Below, one piece after another: positions 30,089 to 39,757 of a stretch of 64,000 bases of DNA (position 1 is its first letter; each line of letters starts with the position of its first letter). The DNA comes from Meira nashicola. Lineage: Eukaryota; Basidiomycota; Exobasidiomycetes; Exobasidiales; Brachybasidiaceae. Below the pieces are notes generated by a model. That model was not told the DNA's origin. It saw nothing but the letters and a program-made list of their open reading frames with translations, and did no database searches. Both the position numbers and the translations under genes were made by a program. The DNA is taken from contig BCJU01000001.1 of assembly GCA_001600355.1 (NCBI GenBank), forward strand, positions 4,278,013 to 4,342,012. Reading direction: 5' to 3'.

Positions 30089-31120
30089 TCATCTTGCCGT
30101 TTTGATTCTATTCATACATTCTCTTGATTTTGCCATCAGATCCTCTAATGTCCAAATTTGTACAAGTCCTTCTTTTTCCGCCTGACTAGCGTGTATACCT
30201 GAATGTGGTACCTGTGATCTCTGCAATTCATCTTGACGTGAACATATCACTAAGATAGAGCCTGAGCCTGAGCCTCCACCTTTGATGGTTTCTTTTCCTA
30301 GGTAATTACTTCGATGAAGTTCTCCTGGAGGTAGATGAATTTCGTCAAAATGGCAGCTTTGGAAGCTTTCAGTGTCATCTGCGCTTCCTTTGCTTCTCGA
30401 AGGATATATTGACAATATAGAAGATTGTGGTATATGCCTATTCCACATGGCAAATTCCAGACGAGAGAAATCAAAGGAAAGCCCAACTCCATGCGCTTTT
30501 GTAAATGCTTCTTTATAAGTCCACAGAGTATATAATCGTCGTAATCGTTCCAATTCTTGTGCATTTTCGTATTCGATTCCCCATGTACCATGATGATCTA
30601 CTAAAGCAATACTTTCTTCAGACTTCGTATCCAATATCCATCTTTGTTCGGATTTTGTCAAAGTGATTTCCATCGTTTCTACAAAAGATTCGGCATCTTG
30701 TTCAAATGCAGGTAGATGAATTTCCATCACATCGATTCCAACGGATGTCAATAAAGGAGGGGATCGTGAAAAGGAAGGCCGTCTTGCAAACGCAATCGCT
30801 ACCCAATCCCCATCATGAGTGATATTGTAATCGAACGGATGTTGCGGTTCTGCAAGGTAAGGGCGACCAGATTGAGCCACTTGGAATCGAACATCAGTCC
30901 AACAAGCATCTTTGAAAGTAGAACAAACTGCAAAATGAGCCAAAACTTTGCCGGTCAAAGAACGAATTTGATCAATTTCCCGTACATATCTCCTTACTTT
31001 TTCTCGCTCATCTTTGGTAGGCAAAATTTCGTCAATCAGACCATCATCTTTGATCTTTTCATTCTTCCATAATTTACATTTTGATATATCCACTGCCCAT
31101 ACATGTACCTTGCAATCCAT
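30089..31120 (-). CDS. 4'-phosphopantetheinyl transferase (Sfp/Lys5/AASDHPPT type)
   Basis: Single exon, 343 aa, the normal size for eukaryotic PPTases. VRRYVREIDQIRSLTGKVLA (about 42-60) is the N-terminal domain signature. SVGIDVMEIH (Asp130) is the first Mg/CoA motif, and LWTYKEAFTKAHGVGL (about 199-214) is the W-x-x-K-E-A-x-x-K motif. The enzyme moves phosphopantetheine from CoA to a carrier-protein Ser. Fungal targets include alpha-aminoadipate reductase (lysine synthesis), cytosolic fatty acid synthase in some lineages, and PKS/NRPS enzymes. It is unusual in having about 20 extra residues between the two motifs. Divergent with the REC8-like gene. Confidence 0.9.
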   Translation of the reverse strand: MDCKVHVWAVDISKCKLWKNEKIKDDGLIDEILPTKDEREKVRRYVREIDQIRSLTGKVLAHFAVCSTFKDACWTDVRFQVAQSGRPYLAEPQHPFDYNITHDGDWVAIAFARRPSFSRSPPLLTSVGIDVMEIHLPAFEQDAESFVETMEITLTKSEQRWILDTKSEESIALVDHHGTWGIEYENAQELERLRRLYTLWTYKEAFTKAHGVGLSFDFSRLEFAMWNRHIPQSSILSIYPSRSKGSADDTESFQSCHFDEIHLPPGELHRSNYLGKETIKGGGSGSGSILVICSRQDELQRSQVPHSGIHASQAEKEGLVQIWTLEDLMAKSRECMNRIKTAR

Positions 31121-31672
31121 CTCACCACCTTTTCGGTCAAAAGTGGTTGTAAAGAATTAAACTAGGAGCAAAGTCAAATTCATGTCATGCATTCATTCAT
31201 CGACATTTTCGTCCGTGCGCCGGCGATTTTTTGTCAAAATTTTGAGTCGCGACTTGAATTTGCAAAATTTATGCATACACACACACACACACACGCGGAA
31301 GGACGCCCGCGTAAAACGATTAAGCGTCAAATTAACAAAATCCAAATTGACGCCAAAAACGAGTGACCACACCGTGAATCTATCAAAACTGTAATCCAAC
31401 TTTTATAATTTGTATTCCTTTCGCGGAGTTTTACGGTTTGTAGTTGAAAAAATGGCATTTCAATGAACATACAAATGCCTCCTCAAACATTCGGAGAGCA
31501 AATTCATGAGACGGAGAGGCATTCGAGCTCAAGTCACGTCGCGTGAAGATATGCAACCGTGTTGGTCACAATATTGTATTCTTTGATCTGTCTTATATCT
31601 TGTCAATGATGCACTGAATACATATATCCCCTTCTTAACTTCCACCATAACTCCCTCACTCACCGTAAAAAG
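31121..31672. other. Divergent promoter region, PPTase and REC8-like genes
   Basis: About 550 bp shared by two divergent genes, with an (AC)9 microsatellite at 31277-31294. Several short ORFs are chance. Confidence 0.45.
31277..31294 (+). repeat. (AC)9 microsatellite
   Basis: Nine perfect AC units directly after ATGCAT, in the shared promoter of the PPTase and REC8-like genes. Likely length-polymorphic. Confidence 0.9.
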
Positions 31673-33910
31673 ATGTTTTACAACCAAGATTACCTGTTGA
31701 GTAAACAGGCAGGCCTGCATCTTGCATGGTAAGTCGTCGTAGTTTTAATAAAAATGATTTCTCGTCATGGTTGCTCAGCATACATTCAATCTTTTACAGG
31801 CTTGCAAGTACGATGAGTAATTCTACCGCAACTGCTTTCAAAAAGATATCAAAACGCGAAATCGTTTCTTTTGACGTGAGCAAAACATGGTAAGTTCAAA
31901 CTTTGAAGCTCAAGTGGGTCACAAAATATGCTCAATCGCTTTTTGTCATCAGCAATGAGGTCGCTCGACCTGCACAGCCATTGGCATTGCGTACATCAGG
32001 CATCTTGATGTTTGGTGTAGTTCGTGTGTACAATAAGCAAGTGAGTTATCACCATTAACCCGCATACATTCTCGCATGCTTAAGTATATCTTCCTAAAAA
32101 TATTTGCAAAGACTGATTTCTGGGCTAATGACGTCCAAGGAGCATATAATGCAATTCGAAAAGCTATTTTACAATCTCCTCATGGCGTTGTTCAAACTAT
32201 TGGAGGAATTGCTGTTGTTGGTCAAGACACAGGTACGATCGATTTACCCAATCGTGGAAAACATACACATGAAGCCGTGACCGCGCAATGCCTTTCAGAA
32301 TTACACCGTCACGGTCTTTCTGTTAGTATTGATTGGTTGGAGATGACAGACGATCAAATTTCTTCTCAATTCGGCGATTTTTCAAACACGCTCAGCGATA
32401 GTTTGAGCATGTTTGGTAGTAGTTTGTACGATCAATCTTTGGGACGCGCTCGTGAAGGAAGTTTCGAAGAAGGTTTAGGCATCTTTACTCCTCAACATAA
32501 AGCCTTCACAGCAGATCCTAGCACGATCATGCGTCCCGGTGAAATCACTCCTTTGGGTCATCAGACTGATCTCGGTATGTTGGGATTAGATGACTTAGAT
32601 TTACCTCAAGCTCTTCAAGATGGTATTCAATTGGATTTAGGGCAGGATTTAGACATGACTACAACTGGTGGCGCGGGATTTGATCTTAATGCTCTTGGAG
32701 ACGATACTGGGTGAGTTACATTGTCAAAAGATTTGGTACGATACATCATCATTGACTTTATTCCAACAAAAGATTTGACATTCCTATCGAAGATGGATAC
32801 CCTCATGAACAAGAACAAAATCTTCAAAACAATGAAGATGAACGTCCGGCCAAAAAGCCTCGTCTTGCAATTGCCGATCGTACGTTGGAAATGACCTTTG
32901 CTCGAGTTGAAAAGCTTAGAAATAATTATCCAGACAATATGGCTATCCTTTGTGCAAAAGAACGTAAGCGTCAATTGGTCAAAGAAGCACAACAACTAGC
33001 ACGAACAAATGTCTTTGGTCCTGGCATTGTCTTTAATGGTTCGAATGTTTTAGCTCAACTTTGGACTGCAAGCATGGATGCACGTTTGGCTCAGCTTGGT
33101 AATTTGGCACCAATCGAAAACCACGAAGGCTTGGAAGGAGATTTGAATGACCAATTTGGTCAAGATGATCAAGATCTTTTCCGAGGTGGTGCTGGCGATA
33201 TGCCCTTCTTTGAGGGCGATCAAAGTGGTTTTCCAGATCAAATATTAGAAGAGAATGACAATGCACCGCGTAGATCAGATAATTCTTGGGATGCTGAAAT
33301 TGGCCGAGCTGGGATGGATAGTCAGCCTGTCGAAATGCCATGGACCCGTCGTTCAACGATTATGCCAGGCGTAGATGATACAACCTTGGCAGGTGAGACT
33401 ACATTGGGCATGAATACACGTTCATTTGATATCGAAACTCCAAGTGGGATTCGTAGAATCAGTCGTCGTAGTGATCTTAGTCATAGTGCAACAGACCATC
33501 GTCGTAGAAACACTAACGCTGGAGATGCGGGTAACGCTGGAGAAGGCTTCCAACTGGGTGGCGAAGAAGGCGAAACACAAGAGCAATTGAGCAGTCAAGC
33601 GTTGGCAGAGCAAGAGAATGTGCAATTCCTCGACTACGTCGCTGCAACTCGAGCAGGATTGAAAGACGATGATATGCTTTTATTTAGCGATTTGGCGCCA
33701 GTATCTGATGCTCAAGTGCGTATGCAAGATGTGAGCTGCAATTCAGAAAAGGTATACTGACAACTTTCTTCTGTTTCCCCCTTTTCTCCTAAATCGTAGC
33801 CTGCTGTTGCTGCTCGAGCTTTTTACCAAATTCTGTCTCTCGTTACCGCACGTCGTTTATCGGCAAAGCAAGACGTACCTTATGGTGAGATTGAGCTTAA
33901 GCTTGTTTGA
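31673..33910 (+). CDS. REC8: Rec8-type kleisin, meiotic cohesin subunit (six exons)
   Basis: Exons 31673-31728, 31800-31889, 31953-32040, 32112-32710, 32773-33730 and 33800-33910 give 633 aa. The N-terminus MFYNQDYLLSKQAG followed by WLAS, then CNEVARPAQPLALRTSGI and GVVRVYNKQ, matches the Rad21/Rec8 N-domain. The MFYNQD start and the cysteine-plus-PLALR context are closer to Rec8 than to mitotic Rad21. The last exon encodes AARAFYQILSLVTARR and DVPYGEIEL, the winged-helix C-domain that binds Smc1. The exon 5 donor is ambiguous: GTGAGC at 33731 gives a 69-bp intron, while GTATAC at 33752 would add seven residues. The acidic middle holds likely separase and kinase sites. Confidence 0.82.
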
Positions 33911-34165
33911 TTGGAATATGATGTGGCAAAGCAAGGGTATTCAGATTAATAAGCTTTGTTGGTACATTTTTTGTCTGAAGAAGTAAAGAAGCTGTTGAGC
34001 AATGTCAGCAAAAGGTTTGATCTTCGAATCGAATATTGTATGCTCACCTTTGTCTGATAAGTGCAGAAGCAAGGAAAAAAATTGATTTTGAACAGGTAGA
34101 ATACACCACGGAAATGCGTTTGTATATGCGTATCCATGTGGGGACTTGTGATTGATCATCACTCA

Positions 34166-34384
34166 TCATAGCAGCCTTTGCGCATATGAAGCTGCTACAG
34201 GTAAAGGATCTTGAGCGAAATGTTGCATAGCTTCGGAAAGCGCTGGACCTGCTGCCACGAATGAGACTAGTTGAGGTGCTGCATTTGAGATTGGCTCAGC
34301 ACGAGCATACCTTGAAAGGACAACGATGATTCCTAATAAGAAGATGAGAGCATGAAAAGCGGGATGATTGACTGGGCATGCCAT
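34166..34384 (-). CDS. Small predicted membrane or secreted protein, 72 aa
   Basis: Tentative. The ORF starts with a real ATG at 34384. Its N-terminus contains FHALIFLLGIIVVLSRYA, one clean hydrophobic segment, followed by Ala-rich helical sequence and a stop. This is more gene-like than the other short ORFs nearby. No family recognised. It could be a genuine single-pass small protein, or the first exon of a gene spliced further downstream. Confidence 0.35.
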   Translation of the reverse strand: MACPVNHPAFHALIFLLGIIVVLSRYARAEPISNAAPQLVSFVAAGPALSEAMQHFAQDPLPVAASYAQRLL

Positions 34385-35690
34385 GATGTATTTTGATAAG
34401 TAAGTCGTGGTTAAGAAAAAGAAGTTTGCTTGTCTTTGTTTGATTTAAGATTGAATATAAAGACCGAAACAAAAGCCTAAAAGAAGTGTCGTGTCGATTT
34501 TCGTGATTAAGGTTAAAGTGGTGCAATTTTTGAAGTGTATGTACATTGCCTGTCTGTAGGCCGGGAAATGCAACTTTGCAACCCTGGGGTTAAGATTTAG
34601 CGCGCTTCAGTCAATTGCGTGCCGGCACACAAGGAAAGGAGCCGAACACGTTATCGAATGGTGAAATGTTGATTGCAAATCAGCTGAGAAATCAAATGCA
34701 TTAAACAAACGACGTTATAAAAGAAAAGAGCGCTGGCGCAATAGGAGGAAGAGTTCATCCAATAAGCTTGTAGAGAATTGCTCCTGTTTTTGTTTATTCC
34801 TTGCCAATAACATTAGACTGTGTAATGGTTATGAATATGTACATTGCTTCACGTGATCTTCTAAAAAGTGAAGAAAAGTAGAATAAGTAAATCATCATTC
34901 CGTTCCTCTTTGTTTGTGCATTCTCATTTCGTACCGATCAAATGATGTCATTATCTTTGCTCTCTTTCATTAAAGTTCTTTTTTTGAAATTCATGCTTTC
35001 GCTGCATCATGACTTAATTCTTTTCGTATCACAAGCTGATCTTTTATAAAGTCAAGCTGCTTTTTGTAATGCTCGTCCGAGCATGGCCGAGTGTCACCTG
35101 TGTACTACTACTGTACTTGCCTTGCCCCAGGCACTAAATCCTACGTATATACATACTTATGCAAACAAATCTTGTGGCTCTTATGCGTGCATACACCTAC
35201 ATATGCTTGCAAGGGTGCATTGAAATCACACGCACACGCGCTGTGATTTTAGTGATACACTCATAAGTGTACTGCATGTGAACCTTATCAAGCACCCACC
35301 CCACGTATTTGATCGGATAACCTTAGACTGTGGTGAGGTAATAATTATTTCTAAGGGAGATAATGAAATCCTTTTTTTTTCTTAGATACTGTTGAGTGAA
35401 CCAAGATTCAAGTGTAAATTGCATCATTGCAGCATTCTTTTCCGCCGCACGGATTAATGGGCGTCCCCCTCTTATATATACTTTCCGAATTATATCGGAA
35501 ATTAGCACGTTTTAAACAGCAAATTATTGGGCTCGGCTCGCATGCTGTTTGATTGTATCCATACAACCGTCCTACGATCAACAAACAAGTGATCATCCTT
35601 GGAGAGCTACTGAGCTTTCTCTCTCTCTTACGGATATGGTTTACAAATCTTTGTGAAAATCGAATCGATAATCATATCTGTGACGCAAAG
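34385..35690. other. Long intergenic region upstream of Yippee gene
   Basis: About 1.3 kb without a supported gene. TGTACA occurs at 34540-34545 and 34838-34843. Alternating TACATA/CACACG-rich sequence occurs near 35140-35240 and a T9 run near 35373-35381. The open frame before 35691 begins with TTG and lacks an ATG. Confidence 0.4.
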
Positions 35691-36668
35691 ATGACTTCAC
35701 CTTCTACTTGGCCAAGTGTGCCTTTAGAAATGGCAAATTCACCAACTTCAGTTTTATCAACATCTTCCCAATCAACAAGTGAATCAGAAAGTCAATTCTC
35801 CTTCAGCATTCAACAAAGATTTTCACCTCAACAAAAGCAAAATTTAAGCAAATTACAACCTGCCATTGAAATTGCTCAAAGGGGAAATTCGAATGAGGAT
35901 GATGATAACGATGATGATGAAGAAAGTCTGATTTTGGAAGATGATGAAGGCAATGCAAGTGCATTTACTGATCCTTCTTGGTATGGATCTCCTTTTGCTA
36001 GACGGGACAGTCAATTGGCTTGGCCTAATTCGCCATTAGGAGCGGCAGCATGTATGCAAGGAAGCAAGGATGAAAAGACAACGACAACGCATCTGGATGA
36101 AGATGCAAATCAAAAACTTGAAGCATATCAAAATGGTTTAAACTTAGCTCGAAGAGCACTTTTTGATTTGGATAGCGAACTAGATCAAAAAGGTGTACAA
36201 GAAGATTTGATTTATAGAAAAAGTACAAAGGCATTGGGCAAACGAAGAGCGATTGACGATCGATCTGCCCTACCTGCAACGCCTTCATGCGGAACAGAAA
36301 TTCTTACCTCTTTCGAACGAAGTCCTTCTTACCTTTGTGCAAGTTGTGGAACAACTTTAGCATTGCAAGATGAGCTGATCTCAAAAGCATTTTCAGGTAG
36401 AGATGGAAAAGCATATTTATTTTTCTCCATCTTGAACATTCGATCCGGCCAGAAAGAGGATAGACAACTTTTGACGGGTTTGCATACAGTTGCCGATCTT
36501 AGTTGTGCGACTTGTCAAAGAAGTGTAGGTTGGTCTTACCTTCGTGCGTTCGAAGCAAGTCAAAGGTACAAAGAAGGTAAATTCATCCTCGAACGTGCTA
36601 GTTTACACAAATCGAACAATTGGTCAGCATTAGCTTTGGATGAAGATGAGATTGAGATGGTCTTTTGA
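35691..36668 (+). CDS. Yippee-domain protein with long acidic N-terminal extension
   Basis: Single exon, 325 aa from the first ATG. The last 112 residues are a canonical Yippee zinc domain: YLCASCGTTLALQDELISKA, FSGRDGKAYLFF, TGLHTVADLSCATC and GWSYLRAFEASQRYKEGKF. Zinc ligands are Cys216, Cys219, Cys272 and Cys275. Typical Yippee proteins are only about 120 aa, so roughly 210 residues are extra. That part is Ser/Gln-rich with a run of acidic residues (NEDDDNDDDEESLILEDDEG, about 69-88) and looks disordered. Yippee domains resemble the Mis18/cereblon CULT fold and bind partners rather than catalyse. Function in fungi is poorly known. The gene is convergent with signal peptide peptidase. Confidence 0.88.
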   Translation: MTSPSTWPSVPLEMANSPTSVLSTSSQSTSESESQFSFSIQQRFSPQQKQNLSKLQPAIEIAQRGNSNEDDDNDDDEESLILEDDEGNASAFTDPSWYGSPFARRDSQLAWPNSPLGAAACMQGSKDEKTTTTHLDEDANQKLEAYQNGLNLARRALFDLDSELDQKGVQEDLIYRKSTKALGKRRAIDDRSALPATPSCGTEILTSFERSPSYLCASCGTTLALQDELISKAFSGRDGKAYLFFSILNIRSGQKEDRQLLTGLHTVADLSCATCQRSVGWSYLRAFEASQRYKEGKFILERASLHKSNNWSALALDEDEIEMVF

Positions 36669-36935
36669 GCTATCCGTCTTCTTCGACCACTATTCTACAC
36701 TCTCTCAAGTTTATCTGCCAATCTGTATATTGTCTTGAAGCGACTGTCTTTTGTATTCTCAGCACATTTTTCTCAGCACACATCTCCTCTTCGTTTATTC
36801 TACCCAACATTCGCTTTGATCAGGCTCGTATTCTTTGTATATCATCAATGAGATTAATGACTACTTTTGTATCGTGTTGATGTGCATAGTACAAATGAGG
36901 TTGACATGATCAGAATCAGTTTAGCATCCCTACAC

Positions 36936-38210
36936 CTATTCAGTTGAAGACTTCTTTCCACGACGACGAGTAGACCCTTTTTTGGATGTCATTTCTGATC
37001 CAGAAGCAGTACCTTCTCCATCTACACCTTCCCATTCTTGTTCTTCTTCTACGTCATCATTTTGGTCTTTGATAGCTTTCTTCTTGTTGGCAGCAGACTT
37101 TTTCTTTTCACCATCATCTTCTGTTTCTTCTTTCCATGACCAAACTTGTTGCAATTCACCTCTTTGCAAAGCACGTAGGGCAACTGACAAAATGCAAGCG
37201 GGTGAAAGGTAGAGTAAAGCAGGCTGAGCAGCTTTAGTGAAATGCATGACGCCCATCGTAGTAGCCAAGCCAACAACATATCCAATCATAGTTGCATGGA
37301 AATATGGTTTGGGGAAATCGGTATCATTTTTGGTGATCAAGCTTTTGGGGTGCTTCTTAGCATATAAATGTTGATCGAATCGTAAAGAAAGCGCAACAAA
37401 GATTCCCGGGATCACAATATCACCCAAACCCAACATTGTCATTTGCCATTTTGTGTTACTATCGATCAAACCTGCAAAGAGGTTCTTTGGCCAAACGATT
37501 TTGATTGGTCCATCAAATCCACGAGCGACAGATACCATTACGTTTGTACCGAAAACCCAAAAGATATCATACAAAAACAAACCCATAAGCATGATACCTC
37601 CTGTTTGGAAGGAGTCAAGTGAAAGCATCGAGATTGAAGACAAAGAGAGTGATAGAGCAATCACGTTACTTGCAATCCAATGACGTGTGAACAAATATGC
37701 CACGACCAATCCAGACGAAGCCAAAACGATTGGAGGATGAAGGGCTGTAACGCGAAGGGCGAGAATATCAACAGTCTGCGATTTCTTTGTTTTTGCGTCA
37801 GGCTTGGTTTGCGTTAAAAGGAAACGGGATGCAGTGAATTGCCGCAATAAACCTGTTCCCCTGGCGATAAGAAGGAACACTTTTGTGACTGCAAATGTAC
37901 CGACAAACCCAAAGTAGAATCCCAATACACGATCAACCCAAACTTTGTCCAAATATTTGAATACCAAAAACATACTAAATAAAACCGCTGAACCAATCAC
38001 TGGAAGCCAGTATGCGTCTTCTGCTGTTAAGGTTTCGGGAAGAGTTACACTTTCATCGTCGTCGTCATCTTCATTTTTGCGTGACTTTTTTAAAGCTTTT
38101 TGTGTGGACAAAGGAGTACGTAAGGATGCGAATGAGCCATGATAGATTGGCAAAATTGCACCACTCATCAAAGCTCCATAAGCCAAAAAGAGATCTCGAT
38201 CTGATGACAT
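36936..38210 (-). CDS. Signal peptide peptidase family intramembrane aspartyl protease
   Basis: Single exon, 424 aa, with about nine hydrophobic segments. The diagnostic motifs of presenilin/SPP proteases are present: YD in GLFLYDIFWVFGTN (Asp215), G-x-G-D in LGLGDIVIPGIF (Asp264), and QPALLYL (about 329-335). It cleaves signal-peptide remnants and type II membrane proteins in the ER; the yeast homologue Ypf1 acts in ER-associated degradation and zinc-transporter control. There is an acidic insert near 46-53 and a C-terminal tail rich in Lys and Glu (about 355-424), longer than in yeast. Confidence 0.92.
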   Translation of the reverse strand: MSSDRDLFLAYGALMSGAILPIYHGSFASLRTPLSTQKALKKSRKNEDDDDDESVTLPETLTAEDAYWLPVIGSAVLFSMFLVFKYLDKVWVDRVLGFYFGFVGTFAVTKVFLLIARGTGLLRQFTASRFLLTQTKPDAKTKKSQTVDILALRVTALHPPIVLASSGLVVAYLFTRHWIASNVIALSLSLSSISMLSLDSFQTGGIMLMGLFLYDIFWVFGTNVMVSVARGFDGPIKIVWPKNLFAGLIDSNTKWQMTMLGLGDIVIPGIFVALSLRFDQHLYAKKHPKSLITKNDTDFPKPYFHATMIGYVVGLATTMGVMHFTKAAQPALLYLSPACILSVALRALQRGELQQVWSWKEETEDDGEKKKSAANKKKAIKDQNDDVEEEQEWEGVDGEGTASGSEMTSKKGSTRRRGKKSSTE

Positions 38211-39757
38211 CTTGAATACGAGTCTCGGTTGTATGATTAAGTGTGATATGATGGAAGGGAGTACGGGATTGGAACAGGAGTTCTTGTCTTATATTCAATT
38301 TCACCAACAATGCTCAGATCGTCTGTAACGCGTATGCATTCTTCTTGAAATTAAGGCGTTTCTTGCATTCCAGCACATCGACGAACACATGTGCCTTTTG
38401 GGCGGCGGCGTTGCGCACGCTACGCTGCCCTCTTTGCCCGCTGCATAGGCGCGACTATAAGTGTTTGTTGAAGCTGCATTTCTTAAAAGTGTTGGTTTCT
38501 CGCGCCCGCGTCAGAAAGTGTTGATCTGGTTCAAGCATAGCTAAAAGCCCTGGCTATCCAGTGTCTTCCTTCTATTGCAAAAATCCACTCATTCAAGCTT
38601 GTCCGAGTCAGTAAAGTTGTCATCAGATGAGATTTGCTGATTTGTTTTTTGGGATTTCCGTCCTTTAGAATTTGACATGTCTTTGGTCATGTGATAAGGA
38701 GGATAAAGCAAGAAGAATAATTTTTGATCAATTCCCCGCCACTCTCTACATTTTAGTTCTTTCTGCTTATACAATTGCATACTAACATCACATAAAGCAC
38801 TAAATTATTCACCAATAACGACTTCCTGTAACGAAGGGTACAAAGCTCCACAAGTTTCACAATTTCAATGTGCATAGGTATGTACATACATACATGTATG
38901 TGACAGATTTGCGGTGATCACTGTTGAAGGAACCCATAAAGAGATTCTTTACGCCAATGTTTTGCGCTACTGAAGCTGCAGTGATCTCACAAAAAAACCG
39001 GACGCCAAACTCCGATTTTGCATTTCGGTGGTACATTTCAAGTGGCTGTACAAGGGGAACGGGCTTCGCGTGGCCGTGTGCATGGGTAAAGTGTAGACAA
39101 TCTTTTATAAGGCTTACACTGTGCGAATTGCGAAAGGACCCCAGGGAAAATAATAAATATCAACCGGTATTCAAATTATACTGGCCTATTACAGAGAAAG
39201 GGTTTTCGAATTTTATTTTTCCTTTTGAAACGCGTTTTTCTTCTTTCATCTTACGCCCATCTCCCGAGTACAAACAATTTATAACCTTCCTGGGCGGGAA
39301 GTTGCGAATTCGAAAAGCGAGAAAATTGCGAAACATAACACTGCTAAATCGCACTCTCTCGATTTGTTTAATTTCTTGTGCGTTTATTAAAATTTTGGTG
39401 CCTGTATGCGCCCCTATACGCAAAGGTACACTGATCATATGCCTTTTGCATCCGGTATAGAAATGAAAAACAAATGCATCTTCACGAAGATGCATTTGAT
39501 TCTGCGTGATTGTTCGTAAGATGAAATGCGAGAACAAAGGAAAAACGATGAGCAGAATGGCAGTGTAAAAAAGTTGTACAGAGAAACATCTGACCTAGTC
39601 TGCTCTTTTACATACAAACATGTGATCTTACATCCGTATTCCTTTCTGTCGTGTGCTTCTTTTAAAATCTTTTACTACCTTGCCACCATCAAGATAGAAT
39701 TAGTTTACGGGAAATATTTTTCATATCACGTATTCTTTATCCAACTACAACCTAATC
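38211..39757. other. Long divergent promoter region, SPP and chitin deacetylase
   Basis: About 1.55 kb. It contains a GC-rich patch at about 38400-38455, the palindrome CATACATGTATG at 38889-38900 within a TACA-rich run, and a perfect 13-bp inverted repeat at 39471-39498. A 178-codon open frame (38924-39460) begins with TTG and has atypical composition; it is not annotated as a gene. Confidence 0.45.
39471..39498. repeat. Perfect 13-bp inverted repeat with 2-nt spacer
   Basis: CAAATGCATCTTC, spacer AC, then GAAGATGCATTTG. Arms are 39471-39483 and 39486-39498. It lies about 260 bp upstream of the chitin deacetylase ATG. It could extrude as a hairpin or serve as a dimeric protein site. Confidence 0.85.

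Noticed and set aside
31673..33910. Assignment as mitotic Rad21/Scc1
   Set aside because: The N-terminal blocks resemble Rec8 more than basidiomycete Rad21, which as I recall it has LRLSGQLLLGVVRIYSRK; kept as an alternative, not the main call.
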